Counted from the first letter of the stretch, positions 12,501 through 24,616 are shown. The stretch is DNA of 64,000 nucleotides from Liolophura sinensis (GCF_032854445.1 NC_088295.1:66011249-66075248); one strand, 5' to 3'. Translations and numbers: made by a program. Notes: generated by a model from the letters alone, not told the origin.

Positions 12501-14757
12501 ACATACTCTGGTCGTGACACACGATGTGAACTGAGTCATGTAGCATCCTAATCTCCCACGGTTAGACATACCTGTACTAGCGGACATACTCTGGTCTCTG
12601 GTCGAGTCACTCTGGTCGAGTCGCGGCATTAAAGGGAGTGTGCGGACAACCTTATTGCATTTCAGATATAGGCCAGTGTGTAGCATTACACGACCGGGTG
12701 TTCAAAATTGGGACTGCGGAGAAATTATATATAAGAGTGAAACCGTTTGCTCATAACCCTCAAAATATACAGATGAAGATCCTCATGTTTAAATTAGTCC
12801 AAATAATGGCAAAAAGTTGGCGATTAAATCTCGTGACACACAGTTTAAGACAATCATTGTCCCATGCTAATTTATTAATTAGTTTCACGTAATACAGTGT
12901 ATGTGTAAGACCTAGGTTGAATGGAGTGCCTCGTAATCCACTTTATTATTTCCTCTTGTAAAATTGCAAACCTGCATGTTGACTGTATTAAATCTAGAAT
13001 GAACTATTGTATAAAACAATAAAAATTTAGAGCAGACTTACAGCAAAGAGACTAAATCCAGAGCAGCGACGACTGTGTGTTATTTGAGAAATGGTCACAT
13101 GTAATATGGTGAAATACGGCCTTTTGTCAATTTACCTCCGTAAGGGGTTCCGCCACCAGAATATCAGTTTATGCAGGATGCTTACACACCAGCAATTGCA
13201 CGTCTCCTAGCACCATGGATTAAGCAGATAGACGCTTTGTGCATAAAACGACGTTACTCTCTCGGGCCGAATAACGCACAAAAACCAACACTGAATTAGT
13301 GTTATTTGGATTCGTGTATAGCTCCTTTCACCGTAACAGTTTATATTTTGCTTGCCATATTAAATTAGATTTTTTTCATGTGTGATTTTGCAGCAAAGTT
13401 GGGATATTATATGTAAGGGCTTTGAAGTGTGTTCTTTTAGGTTACTTTGCATTTGGGCAAAACCTTTGAACATCTTGGAACCAGTGGACTGATCCTTCTG
13501 AAATTTTGTATCCAGGTCGATCAATACTACATATATAACGTTTGAAAAAGACAATAAAATCCGACTTTATTAAATAAGACTTTAGAAGCAGCTCGCCATT
13601 GTAAACCTTTGATATATTCAGGTGTATTATGGGCCAGTGTTTCCGAATTTGTTTTTGTAGTTTGTCTATACATGTGTGCAACGTTTTGATATGATCAAAT
13701 ACTAAGGTATTATGATATTGCTGTTACGTTATTTCGATTGTTTGTAACTAAAAAAAAAACTATGAGAGCGAGAAATTTGTAATTGGCACTGAATTGTATC
13801 CCAAGCATCGTAAGTGCTTTCTGTACCAGTGGTCTGTGAATAAATTTGATATTTGAGTAATAGTTTTCTCGCTATAATTATTTAAATGAAAACACTGTGT
13901 TTAAGGAATACAAATTTAAGCCTATTCATTTAACATAGAGCTAGAGGATAACTGAACTTTGATTAATTTATTCAGAGGATTACATGATCTTGAAATGCCT
14001 ACTTTACTGCCCACGATTCCCCAAAGCTGACTTTCTTAAAATACCAACATCACTGGTGCTGAACGATTATGTTGTACTGACACAAAAGCTGGAGGCAATT
14101 AGTGCAGATTGATTGGAACCCATGAAACAGCTGGCAGTTCTATTTTCCCCCTATTTCTTTGATATAACCAAGTCAAGAATTTGACGAACGAAATGATGTA
14201 CAAAAAGAACCCTAATCCTTCTAATTTTTAGGACAAATATTAGTAGCGCTGAAAGCAGAATATTACGTTTGTTTCTCAGCTTTTTTAAAAAGTAAGGTTG
14301 TGGGTAAGTTGCTTGTTAGATGGTCTAATCATGTGAGAAAGAAAGAAACTAAATATTCCCGCTACAGGTACATGTACATTGACTAAAAGGAGCAGACCAG
14401 GTGTCCCAAATATTATAAGAAATAGTGTACATACACGTCTTGATTACAACATTCTGTCATGCTGGCTTCCTCTTCGGCCGTACCTGCGAAGGTCTGGCAG
14501 CAATCTGCGGATGGCCGTGGGTTTCCCCCGGGCTGTGCCTGGTTTCCTCCCACCATAACGCTGACCGCCGTCGTATAAGTGAAATATTCTTGAGTACGGC
14601 GTAAAACACCAATCAAATAAATAAATAAATACAAAATTCTAACCTTTGTTTTACAGCAAAATGCAAATGAAAATGTTTCTTGATAAAGTGAAATAGATAT
14701 TTTACCAAGGAGCTTTTCAATAACGTTGCCAAGAGCATCAGATTTTGAACGCTGCAT
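9569..14757 (-). CDS. Orphan gene: three supported exons plus a possible first exon
   Basis: Minus-strand exons at 11767-11528 (acceptor TTCTTTCCAG, donor GTAAGT), 10766-10617 (acceptor ACCTTTCAG, donor GTGAGC) and 9939-9569 (stop TAA) join in frame, each boundary being phase 1. A further candidate first exon, 14757-14706, encodes MQRSKSDALGNVIEKLL, ends with a GTAAAA donor and also has phase 1; it is less certain. Without it the coding part is about 253 codons. The product has no signal peptide or membrane segment that I see. It contains aromatic-rich stretches such as FQYVSMTYWDVTSLFPKEKK, and cysteines in the last exon around WKCPEELC. The pattern of alternating strands loosely recalls dimeric alpha/beta-barrel (ABM-like) folds, but that is only a guess. 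I do not recognise a family. An 84-bp tandem array and a SINE sit inside the first intron if the first exon is real. Confidence 0.55.
10201..10370 (-). repeat. SINE-like repeat family C
   Basis: The segment starts ATTTATTTATTTGCTTGTTG, followed by TTTAACGCC, the reverse complement of a SINE 3' end, and runs through a GTGTCCAGGGTAAATAACTG block and TTTCCCACATG. Related text occurs at 1071-1165 and 41041-41185 (GCCTGGGTTAAACCACTG). It differs from families A and B in the body. It lies between exons 9939 and 10617 of the orphan gene. Confidence 0.6.
11960..12600. repeat. Tandem array, unit about 84 bp, about 7 copies
   Basis: The landmark CATACCTGTACTAGCGG recurs at about 84-bp spacing (near 12064, 12149, 12234, 12319, 12402, 12486, 12570). 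Each unit also carries GACACACAACGTGAACTGAG and a CCTAATCTCCCA block. The first unit is longer and more diverged. It lies upstream of exon 11767-11528 of the orphan gene. Open frames through it have no independent support as genes. Confidence 0.85.
12601..14456. other. No gene seen
   Basis: AT-rich sequence without recognisable exons. A short piece at 13032-13068 (AGACTTACAGCAAAGAG and onwards) resembles 11846-11882, suggesting a small local duplication. No tandem repeat or SINE was recognised in this interval. Confidence 0.5.
14457..14631 (+). repeat. SINE family A, 5'-truncated
   Basis: This copy runs from the TCATGCTGGCTTCCTC block through CTGCGGATGG and the GTATAAGTGAAATATTCTTG end to an AATAAATAAATA tail. 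The tRNA-like head is missing. It lies just downstream (on the minus strand) of the possible first exon at 14757-14706. Confidence 0.85.
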
Positions 14758-15527
14758 GTGATGACTTGTTTCATGTTGACCCCCATATTATAGTTACACT
14801 TATCTGAGGTTAAAATACTGAAAAATTACTCACATCGTTCAAGAAGCCCTCTTGGTCCTCTATATTTCATTATAACGATGCTCCCAGGTAAAAAAAAGTC
14901 CGTGTATCGTTCTCGGAACAAGCTATCTACTAGAACAGAGTACATACAAATGCATAGCCTGCGGCTCTGCGCTCTGCTCGAGATTTAGCTATGTATATGG
15001 ATGGCTTCTGGTCTGTAGGCCTATGAGCACCTAACCCATTTGTCTGGAACAGTCATTAATTCGCTAATAAAACCCGGACCCATGGCCTGTCGCAATGTTT
15101 ATTCGTCTATGGACATGTATTTACTTCTGCTAATGCATGTATGACAGTCATACACTTTGCGTCGGGCAATATCGCGCACTTGGAGATTGACAATACATAT
15201 ATAGCGGAAGCGAAACCGTGGTTTGCGGCAAATTGATCCATCGCTCTCAGGCCCACTACACTTTTATGAAAGATAACTCGCTTGGAACGTGACTCGATCA
15301 ATCAGATCAACTGTATGCAATTCCCAAATTCCCATCTGCACTGGACGGGATATATATATATATATATATATATAAGAATCTAAGAATCTAACTACATCGC
15401 GGGACTATATGAGAAGAATTGCAGATATTTTTTGTACGAATCACCCAGCTCTTAACTTACACTTTCCAGCTTGGTTAAAGGTTGGTCGCATTATAGGGTC
15501 AACATGTAAACTATTCTCGGTTTTCTC

Positions 15528-15609
15528 ACACCATAATGCTGACCGCCGTCGAATAAGTGAAGTATTCTTGATTGTTGCGTAAAACACCCATCAAACAAAT
15601 AAATAAATA
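15528..15609 (+). repeat. SINE family A, 3' fragment
   Basis: CACACCATAATGCTGACCGC, then a GTGAAGTATTCTTGATTG variant and ATCAAACAAATAAATAAAT. Only the last 80 bp of the element remains, with an internal change in the usual GAGTACGGCG block. Confidence 0.75.
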
Positions 15610-16417
15610 TGTTAATAAATATGAACCTCCGATACTGATGTATACATGTACCTATATGTGGTTAAGAGGTCTTTCCCACGATACGCGGCGGACTAGACCT
15701 ATTAACGATAATTGTGCTCTTGTTTATCCGATCAATAATGTACAAAGTCAGATACCTTACATCCCCAAGAGACCTCGGATCTATAAACCCGCTGCCATCG
15801 AGTCTTTATATAATCCCTTTGTACACGCATTAACAAATTAATTTTATTTTCAATTTGCAAAGAAGAGAACATCATTGATGCGAGAATATATATGTCAGAC
15901 ATTTTATATGACTTTATCGTCCCTTGTATACAAGTGGGTGACTTTATTATCTTTGCAAATGATAAAGCTTGTTGCTTCCATGTAAACAAATATACACACT
16001 GTTAATATTTGCTTGTTTATGCGTAACAGTGTGCAGACAGTTTGCGAACTCAGGACTACTTCTACATGCATACGAGTTCGAATCCAGCTCATGTCAGCTC
16101 GGTCGAGACACGCCTTACCGTACGTAAAAAACTAAACACCTGGAAAAATTTAAATGAAACATTTACATACATCAGCCAAAGATGCCCACGCATGCAAATT
16201 TTCCTGTGCAAAAGCAGAAGGCGGTATCCTGACAAATAATGGACGTGACCAAGAACGATGAACATAGATTGTGGAATGCAATAATTTTAATGCTAAAATA
16301 TCATACAGTGAATTTAAGGAAGCCGTAAGATTATTTCAGCGGCGTTTGATCTGATATCACCGTATTACCTCCTAGGTATACATGAACATAAAAGGTAAAA
16401 GCATACAAATTTTATCC

Positions 16418-16418
<1 letters not shown>

Positions 16419-16501
<83 letters not shown>
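16419..16501. repeat. (TA)n microsatellite, about 82 bp
   Basis: About 41 uninterrupted TA dinucleotides. Similar shorter runs occur at 6482-6523 and 15351-15374. The length is likely polymorphic or poorly assembled. Confidence 0.95.
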
Positions 16502-16503
<2 letters not shown>

Positions 16504-17093
16504 GGAGCAGTTTGTTTAACAAATGGTGTAAACATGTTACCTATGTCAACAGCTGTGTTTTAATACCAATGCCGCCTGTCCGGGGGCTACATTAATGTTA
16601 AATCACGCTGATTTCTATTCGCTTTTTAAATACGCTCAATGTCGCTGAGTAAACGCCACGAATCCTGAGCTGTATCTTGAAGGATACATGAAAACGTATT
16701 ATAAGACGGAGAGTGTGGTTTTAAGGAAAAATGAAGACAGATATGAAAGATAAATTAGAGAAAGGACTATTTTATATCGCTTAATAACCTCTCTGTTATA
16801 TGCGTGTTTTTCGTACATTCTGTTCAGAATTGGCGTCATCAGTGAACGTACTTGGAATGCGAGGCCAGCATAGCGCCCCCAATACGGGCCCTCTCCCAAC
16901 AAAGTTGTTTTGGCAACTATCACCCTTGACGTCAGCACAGCAGACTATTTAATTTCCGGACGTGAGCCTTAGGAGGACTGTAGTTCAAAGTTCGTTTATA
17001 TTAATTTTTTAGTCAATATTTATTTACTTACCTGGTGCTTACGTTGGCTTGTTAGTGTCGTGCAATCTCATTTGAATTTTTGGGGATTTTCCT

Positions 17094-17480
17094 ACATATA
17101 CTTACTAGTAAGGCGGCTTATCAAGTTGTTTATCAGTAAAGGTATTTGATCGGCTTGCACAGAAAATATTACTTTTTAGCGAAGAAAATTCTTTTTCACA
17201 ATCGTTTTCAATTTTTTCACACAGGGAATTGTTTTTCTGCAAGGAAATTTTTTTTTCTACATGAAAAATATGTCCACCGCGGTATTTTTCATGTGGAACA
17301 ATGATTTCCTCGTAAAAAATAATTTCCTCGCAAGAAAAAAAACCTCCAAAAAAACTATTTCACATGTAAAAAATTGGACTGCTACTACTACATGTAATTT
17401 CCTTCGCTAAAACGCAAAGCGTCAACTAATGTCACTGATGAAACGGCTTGATGAGCCGCCTAACTAGCAAGTATATCTAT
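17094..17480. mobile_element. Foldback (MITE-like) element with long imperfect inverted repeats
   Basis: The left end (ATATACTTACTAGTAAGGCG, then GCTTATCAAG and TTTATCAGT) is the imperfect reverse complement of the right end (ACTGATGAAACGGCTTGATG, then AGCCGCCTAACTAGCAAG). The complementarity continues inward: TTTTAGCGAAGAAAATT pairs with AATTTCCTTCGCTAAAA. The middle is rich in A/T-run blocks such as TTTCCTCG and TTTTTCA repeats. No coding capacity. The target-site duplication is not certain. Confidence 0.8.
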
Positions 17481-18784
17481 ACAACTGCCAGAAAATTTAA
17501 ATGTAATGGCATGGCACTAATAAGCCACCGTAGTTTCGTATTACTCAAGCATTTTTCCAGGTGAACCACCGACTTTTGCCGGATACGTGCAGTACTTGTA
17601 CGTGTAAAAATGTACATGTGCATAGCTATAACAGTTCCTGTGAATAAATGCGTGCATGTATATACATACACATGCCTACACATACAGTGTGTATTAATGG
17701 ATCAGAGAAAATCACACCATGCGTGCATATAGAAAACATAATCTTGGCCATAATCTTACCCGCCATAGTGGAGGCCTACGTTTAGATATTTCTTCAACAG
17801 TATAAGCGTTGGGTCCAACATTAATCAGATGATAAAGTGCACTGTTGTACACGTAGAATTACCGGCCTCTGTAACATTTCCTCCCTCATATTTTCCTTGC
17901 AATACTGACTGCTTTTCACAGCTTAATACATGCCGGATTGAACATCTGTCTCAAGTGCTGTTAGTGTAGACGTACATTGTGCAAATACATCTATTAAAAT
18001 ACAATTGTTTTCTGTACTTCATACTTGCCTGCGGTCGATGGATGACTGCAGGCTTTTTTACAACTTAAATAACGGTATTCTTGCATCTGTTACATACCAA
18101 TTCGTCGCAGCCAGCTGTTACACTTGTCACTGCAGAGCGAAACCATATACTTAAAGGGATGTGTGTACTGCCGCTATTCAAACTGAATATATAGAGAAAT
18201 GAATCGCGTATTCATCGCTCCTAATTTGATAAATAGGATCAGCTACTTTACGCAAACACGTGTATATAGGTTATGTAAATATATCGGAAAGCTTTAATGT
18301 ATACACTAGGCTATACGCGGCGATGAACAAAAACATACCGTTTATGTGCACACGTATAGGTACAGATACATATGTTTATGGGTAGTGTAGAGTACAAAAT
18401 ATATATAACATGCAGTTATCATCATTCAGAGAAGGACTTGTTTTGTTTTCATTGGTTGACATGTACAATATAACGAGACTATAAGAGCCCGGGGTTACAT
18501 GCATATTAGTTTCCACATGCATGTACCCCAGGTGTAAATCTATAGGCTATCAATTATGCATGATTTATGTTCGAAAGAGTTGTCTCTATATATGTAGCAA
18601 TTACAAAACTGGGTGTTGGGTTGAAGTATTGTATAGTAAATGCAGTCTTTCAAGTTACGGTACAAAGAGAAAATGTGTATGGCGTATGGTTCAGTTGCCT
18701 TTTTGGGATGGACTTGTGGTAAACAAATGAGTGTGGATGTGAAGTACGATTACGCTGTGTATGGTGCTTGACCTAAGGCGTTAT

Positions 18785-18890
18785 CCTCGCTACGATATAG
18801 CAAGGCATACTGTAAGCCGGTCCCGGATTAACGAGGTCGCGGGCTCGAATCCACCTCGCTCTCCTTGAAAGAGGAAGGCAGTTTTCTGAC
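18785..18890 (+). repeat. tRNA-like SINE fragment (family E)
   Basis: Text around AACGAGGTCGCGGGCTCGAA, ending in a B-box-like GGCTCGAATCC, resembles 27290-27380 (AATGAGGTCGCGTGTTCGAA). No clover-leaf could be closed, so this is a tRNA-derived repeat, not a tRNA gene. Confidence 0.4.
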
Positions 18891-20736
18891 TTCTGTAATT
18901 GAACACTGTGCCAAACATATGTACTTGTGTAGGTGTTTACAGTGTTTTGCGTGCAGTAACGGTTATATAAACTTTCGGACAATTTTTATGGAATTTTAAG
19001 AATGGAGAGTAGAATGTCGTACTGTTGAGTGGAATGTAGCCTAAAAGGCGATACTGGCCATTAAGAAGCATTCACTTCTCGCTGATTTGGCTACAGATTA
19101 ACGCTGTCAATAAGGAGTTTTGTAAAGTGTATTCGCACGAATTAAACTCGACAAATGGCGATCGGCAACACCCGATCAATACTAGTACACACGTAATAAT
19201 TTGCTCTGGATTGCACTTTGGTTTCCTCTACACACAGACCTAATTACAGTCCTTTAACGGAGTGGGAGTCGGAGTGTAAAAAAAAAAAAAAAAAAAATTA
19301 CTAAGCATTGAGAATTATAGGCCTCCATATAAGCCGAAATTGTTTTATTATGAGCGAATAATACTTGTATTGGAGAGCTCTAACGTTGCTTTGGGATAAT
19401 ATAAGCTACCGGTATCCTCAAAATATGACCGCTTCGAAACCCCATAAATTCTACGAAATTAATGTGCCTTTACAGAGTTGGCCCTTAATATTAACCATAT
19501 CTGTACATATGTACATGGAGTTACACATAGGTCTAGTCCATGTAATCTGCCAAAGGGTCGCCCATACATGTACATGTACTAAAGAAGCCTTTTGTCTAGT
19601 GTGGGTTGATAACATGTAGTTTTATGATTGTCAAGGTGTCCTGCATTTGAAAGGGTTAAGATGAGGAGTCGCCTTTTCAATCAAAGATGCTATAGTTACT
19701 AGGCAGAAAAAGGCCTCTAAATGACTTACACAGGCTGGCAAAAGCCGGTAGGAATGGAGATCGATAAAGTATAAGCTGCATGATTCTTTTGTTGAATTAA
19801 TTAAGGTAACAGGCACCATGTATTGCATGTTTAAGTTGGCCTACGTTTAATAGCCCACTCGGACTGCACGTTACCTACACCATTCTATTGGCCTACTTTC
19901 TTTATTGGAAAAAAAAAATTAAGAAATTAAATCACAGATCGGTCTCCACTGTATTTGCATAAAAGTTTAAAATATTGGACTACATATATAATCTGTCTCC
20001 GTCCTAAGGTGAACAAGATTTCAAGCATCTATCCCATCTCTGAATGCTATGAGTTTCAAGATCAACTGAAATCAGGATCCCATTAGCACTTCCATTTCTC
20101 GGAAGAATGTAATGTAATTCTGTGTATTTTAGGGTATAAGGTCTTTTTTTTTTTTCGCTGCCAGCGTGCGATTCCTGGTGTACAGGTGCAGGCTTGGTAT
20201 CAGAATGATGGGAATTGTCTAAGCTTTTGGGCAAGTATGCGTTTTAATGATGTAAGTTTGAAATTCCAGGCGAGAGGACACAAGGAGACCAGTGGTGTGG
20301 CGGCTGCGAGTGACGTCCCCTTGGCGTTGCAAGACACACCTTCCAGCGAGACCCGACATTGCTCATATAGAACAATGGTACGTTAATAGTGACGTGTACA
20401 AAATATCGTGCGACAAATGTACGATAAATAAATGTCGTACGCCGCTTTGTAAAAGTGGCCCCAGATTTTTGACGGTCAACCTAGGTCAAGATTTTTACGG
20501 CTAGTTTCTCACAAGCTGGGCCAGATATGCACCAAAGCTTATTGGCCACGGAATGTTTAAGACTGAGAAACAGCGATAAACGTTAACGTTGTCGCTTATG
20601 GAAACTTAATGGGGGTCTGAGGCCTGTACTCTAGCAACTCATTTAGGACACCTAACCCAGTATAGGTTACTCCGGGTTTGGTGCTCGTGTAATGCTCTTA
20701 GAGTTATCTGCTCTTTGTTCACTGCCGGTGGTGAAA

Positions 20737-22918
20737 ATGGCTGACGGCGGACGATCTGTGAGTGGAAATGTAAACACGGGCCTGGTTGACGGTGATGATG
20801 TGGACATAAACGACTGTTTCGATGCCATTGAAATGGCAGGAGAAAGGTACGTTTATTGGTATGTCAAATTTGGTACCAGATTAAAACGACTACGAGACAG
20901 TAAACGGCCCTCACATTAACCACTGTTCCTTGTTACTGGGCGTTCAAAAATCGTCACACTTGCATGTGCGCCATTCCATGTACATGTCAGATCCAAACCG
21001 CACGTCAGTATGGCTGATCTAGTACCAAAATGTGAAAAATAAAAAAGCCAAAAAAAAAAAAAAAAAAGAACAACATAAAATAAACTTTTTATTTTTTAAT
21101 ATTCGTTGAACTAATATTCAAAATTCACTTTTTACGCTGCGGTTGTGCTTTCAGTTTTAAATTTTATAATTTTACAAAGCTCAAACTTGAGAAAAGGATA
21201 CAAAGGGAGCATTTTAATTCACCTTTTTACGACTCGATTTTTTATGGTCAATTTGACTCTTTTGTATTGTAGATTTAGAAATGAAGGTTACATGGAGGGT
21301 CTTGATGCGGGACGATCTGTTGGGTATCAGGAGGGTGTCACGATTGGGAAAAAACAGGGCTGGAAAATAGGCTCTGAGGTAGGTTGGTCATTTTACAGAT
21401 GTTGTCCTTTATTCTTTCTGAGATTGTTGGTATCTTCTAAAATACCTGGTGAAAGTTTCATTCCCGTACATTCTTGTACTCCTCATGGAATCTTGACTTA
21501 TTTCTTAAGACACTATTTCATGGATGGGGTTAATCCCACAAATTTGAGAACACATTGAGCTCCTTGTTCTAAATGCCATTTACAAAGCTGTCTAGCTGAC
21601 ATGACAGTAGCGATATCATTGGTTGTCTTGGGCATCTTGAATTTCTAATTAGGTTGAAGTTGAGCACATACAATAATTGTCTTCACTTACTAATGGAGTG
21701 TAATTATTCATGTCAGAGTCCTAAAACAGCACTCCAAGATCATCTAGATAAAGTAGAAAAAGGGAGAACAAAATATATATTTAGTTGTGGAACATCTTAT
21801 TTGGTTGTTTAACACCCACTGAAGTTGAATGTTCCAATGTTCACTGTAGGGCCAGTATTTGGTATAATAAAAGCTAAGAGCTTAAATTTGTATTTTTGTA
21901 GCATTACACCAGTATTTTCATTGTTCTTGTATCTTGTTTTATTAGCTTGGATTTTATCATGGATTTGCATCCTCCTGGAGAAAACTGGCAGCTCAGTATC
22001 CAGACAGTAAGCAGAGGTTAGCGAACATGAGATGACATGGTTGTATAGTTTTGTTGTATAGAAAAGATTAAATATCTGTCCATATTTTAACATAAAAATT
22101 ATCCTAAAATAATTATCTGAATATATCATAGTAGTAATTACAACGTACAAATATGTAGTAATGGTTAAAGTTGGCCTTTTAGTTCACATACATATATATT
22201 CAGATCTCGCTGGCCAGTGGGAATGACAGCTTCTGGATATCCCCCTACCCTTGATGAATGAGGTTATGGGTTCAAATCCCACTCCCGTTAGTACAGCTAC
22301 AGCTGTGAATAAGTGGTTTGTCAGGTAAATGACACGGCAAGGTGATTTGCCTCTATCTCCAAATCTGTCATTAAAGTGGAAAATCCCTGCGTATGGCGGC
22401 AAACACTAACAAAGGAGTCAAATAGTTATAAAAATTTTTTGTTTTCGTGTTATGTGCAGAGTTATCAAGGCTCTGGATAGCTTGGTGATGATGATTGACG
22501 AGTTCCCACTAAGTGATCCCACGACACAGTCCTTACAAGATCAGCTGGAGCAAATCAGGGGAAAATTCAAACAGGTGAGAACAGGTTAGAGAGAGCACAG
22601 CACACAGTATGCTTCCAACACTTTCTGACGCTACACTGCATAACTGAAGGCACATCTAGTTACATGTAGCTGATTAGGTGTCAGCTGTCACAAGAAAAGT
22701 GAAGGAAGCAGTAAGCAATAAGGGGTTTTTAGTCGCTTTATATTAACTGAAACTTTTCATTTCTTTTTCACATTTTGTTTATGCTTTTGTATGTAGAAAT
22801 GATTACAGTATTAATTCCTTGCGTTCTATTTTTGGCACAGATTTCTTCTTTGCTGAATCTTCAGACAGAATTTGGAGGGGGAGAACGGGAGGGCACTCCT
22901 GCAAAATTATCCTTCTGA
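20737..22918 (+). CDS. LTO1: LTO1 / ORAOV1 homologue (5 exons, 159 aa)
   Basis: Exons 20737-20846, 21273-21378, 21946-22016, 22460-22574 and 22841-22918 total 480 nt, with every junction GT-AG and phase-consistent. The start at 20737 (AAAATGG context, MADGG) is preferred over an in-frame upstream ATG at 20692. The product contains the family hallmarks: an N-terminal FDAIEMAGERF motif, a glycine-every-four-residues run (EGYMEGLDAGRSVGYQEG, continuing across exons 2-3) and a C-terminal FPLSDP...IRGKFKQISSLLN segment. LTO1 partners YAE1 as an adaptor that brings the Rli1/ABCE1 ribosome-recycling ATPase to the cytosolic Fe-S assembly machinery. The protein ends in Leu-Ser-Phe, which fits the C-terminal CIA-targeting tripeptide pattern. 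It is slightly longer than human ORAOV1 (137 aa) because of its N-terminus. A poly-A tract and a SINE-like repeat sit in introns. Confidence 0.95.
22200..22420 (+). repeat. tRNA-derived SINE-like repeat in an LTO1 intron
   Basis: GAGGTTATGGGTTCAAATCC is a clear B-box-like core, with an upstream tRNA-like half (CTGGCCAGTGGGAATGACAG) and a downstream body. It differs from families A and B. No matching TSD was recognised. Confidence 0.45.
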
Positions 22919-23635
22919 TAGGTGCTGTAGACAATCTATCAGTTACCTCCCCTGCCCAAGCGTTGTGGCACATTATCTCATACTTTATCTCAGGTAAGAA
23001 AAAATTTATTTGTTGAGACGGTAGGCCAGCGTTCATGGTTTTCATGTTTCTTTTCTTAAATAAATTTTTTTATCTCCCGCCCTCTCCAAGTTGATATATA
23101 CTGGGAAATCATGCCATTTTTCTGAAATAGATGCATGGCACCTCAATCAGTCGTGGTGGAAAATTGCTTTGTGTTTGACTGGTGAGGTTGTTTTGTTTGA
23201 ATTGTGCTTTCGGTTTGTCTGCAGCTTTACACCATAGCCAGAAAAGGGCAGTGGTTTCTCTAGGGCTCTAGCGAGTTCCCTTCACCCATAAACCTGACAG
23301 CCATTATATAATCTAATACTTTCAATAACGTCCGTGGAAAATATTTCAGTACAGTGTTAAAACCCGATCAGAAAAATATAGGCTATGAATAAATGTTAGT
23401 ATATAGAGACGTTTGTGTTGACTGTTACTGTTCTCTGTTTCACATTAGACACCTACACATGTATTACTTCGGTTGATGAACAGAAGGCAGGCTGAAGATG
23501 CCAACCCAAGTATCCTGGCAAAGCACTGAATACTCTGGTGAATCCAACGAAGTTCTGGTGGATATATAAAGGCGGTGTAGAATATCCAGTAAGCTGGCAC
23601 ACAGATAGAATGTCGTGGTTGTGAGAGAGCTGACT

Positions 23636-23720
23636 TGACTGTTAATGAGATTTTATCAGACAGACTGTTAATGAGATTTCATCAGACAGACTGTAAATGA
23701 GATTTCATCAGACAGATTGG
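23636..23720. repeat. Tandem repeat, about 29-bp unit, 3 copies
   Basis: GACTGTTAATGAGATTT followed by a TATCAGACA or CATCAGACA block is repeated three times with few changes. Confidence 0.8.
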
Positions 23721-23904
23721 AATGGTGGAGAGTTATGAAGAGGAAGTCAAGTGAATAAGTGTTTTGGAATCAATACCAAATTTCACATAGATTTTGAAGC
23801 ACCTTGATGAATACTTTTTGCGTGTTTCCCAATGTTGGACCTCAAGTCAAATCTTGCTTATCTTGTCATCATGCTGCATAGCGTATGTTCATATTATAGT
23901 TCCA

Positions 23905-24024
23905 GGAATGTAATTTAAATTTATTTATTTATTTGATTGGTGTTTTACGCCGTACTCAAGAATGTTTCACTTATACGACGGTTGCCAGCATTATGGTGGG
24001 TGGAAGCCGGGAATGTAATTTAAA
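23905..24024 (-). repeat. SINE family A, 5'-truncated, with 15-bp TSD
   Basis: The element body is 23920-24009, read on the minus strand (ATTTATTTATTTGATTGG at its left edge). It is flanked by exact 15-bp duplications GGAATGTAATTTAAA at 23905-23919 and 24010-24024. The target-site duplication shows a retroposition event truncated at its 5' end. Confidence 0.9.
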
Positions 24025-24078
24025 CATAACATGTATGAACATGTATGGTTCAGTAAAATGCCTCTAGGTTATACTGTT

Positions 24079-24359
24079 AAAAATAGTTAAGGTGCCTCCA
24101 TGACTCAGTTGGTTAGCTCACTAGGGCAGTGTAATGACCCAGGAGCCTCTCACCAGTGCGGTTGCTCTGAGTTCAAGTCCAACTCATGCTGACTTCCTCT
24201 CCATCCGTAAGTAGGAAGGTCTGTCAGCAAGAGGTGGATAGTCATGGGTTTCCTCAGGGCTCCTCTCGGGTTCCTACCACCATAATGCTGCCCGCGAAAT
24301 ATTCTTGAGTACGGCGTAAAACACCAATCAAGTAAATAAATAAATAAATAAAAATAGTT
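24079..24359 (+). repeat. SINE family A, full length, with 10-bp TSD
   Basis: The body 24089-24349 starts with a tRNA-like head (GGTGCCTCCATGACTCAGTT, A box; GAGTTCAAGTCC, B box), continues through the CTCATGCTGACTTCC block and ends in CAAGTAAATAAATAAATAA. Flanks AAAAATAGTT at 24079-24088 and 24350-24359 form the TSD. The tail is a short AT-rich repeat, the arrangement expected for LINE-mobilised tRNA-SINEs. Confidence 0.9.
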
Positions 24360-24550
24360 GTGAATTCCCTTTACTCTCACAGCTTCGTGACAGTAGGTGG
24401 TCAATGCTGGTCCTGTTTCTGTTTTGAAGTCCAATTTTTTTTGAAGACCACTTGTCTTTGACAATAGACTACTCATATTTGTATGTGACGTGGAAAAATT
24501 CGCCAGTAACTTGTCAAAGGTCTCTGGGTTAACACCCCCCCCCCCCCCCC

Positions 24551-24616
24551 ACTGGTCGCCGTCATATAAGTGAAATATTCTTGAGTACGGCGTAAAACAC
24601 CAATCAAATAAATAAA
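24551..24616 (+). repeat. SINE family A, 3' fragment next to a poly-C run
   Basis: ATATAAGTGAAATATTCTTG through CAATCAAATAAATAAAC, directly after a run of about 18 C's (24533-24550). Only the last 65 bp of the SINE is present. Confidence 0.8.

Larger units (their letters stand above)
15000..20690. other. Long intergenic stretch with repeats, no gene seen
   Basis: Contents: TA microsatellites at 15351-15374 and 16419-16501, a SINE-A end at 15528-15609, a foldback element at 17094-17480, tRNA-like B-box text at about 18785-18890, and a poly-A run at 19279-19297. Open frames here are short and lack convincing splice signals or protein-like composition. Confidence 0.5.
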
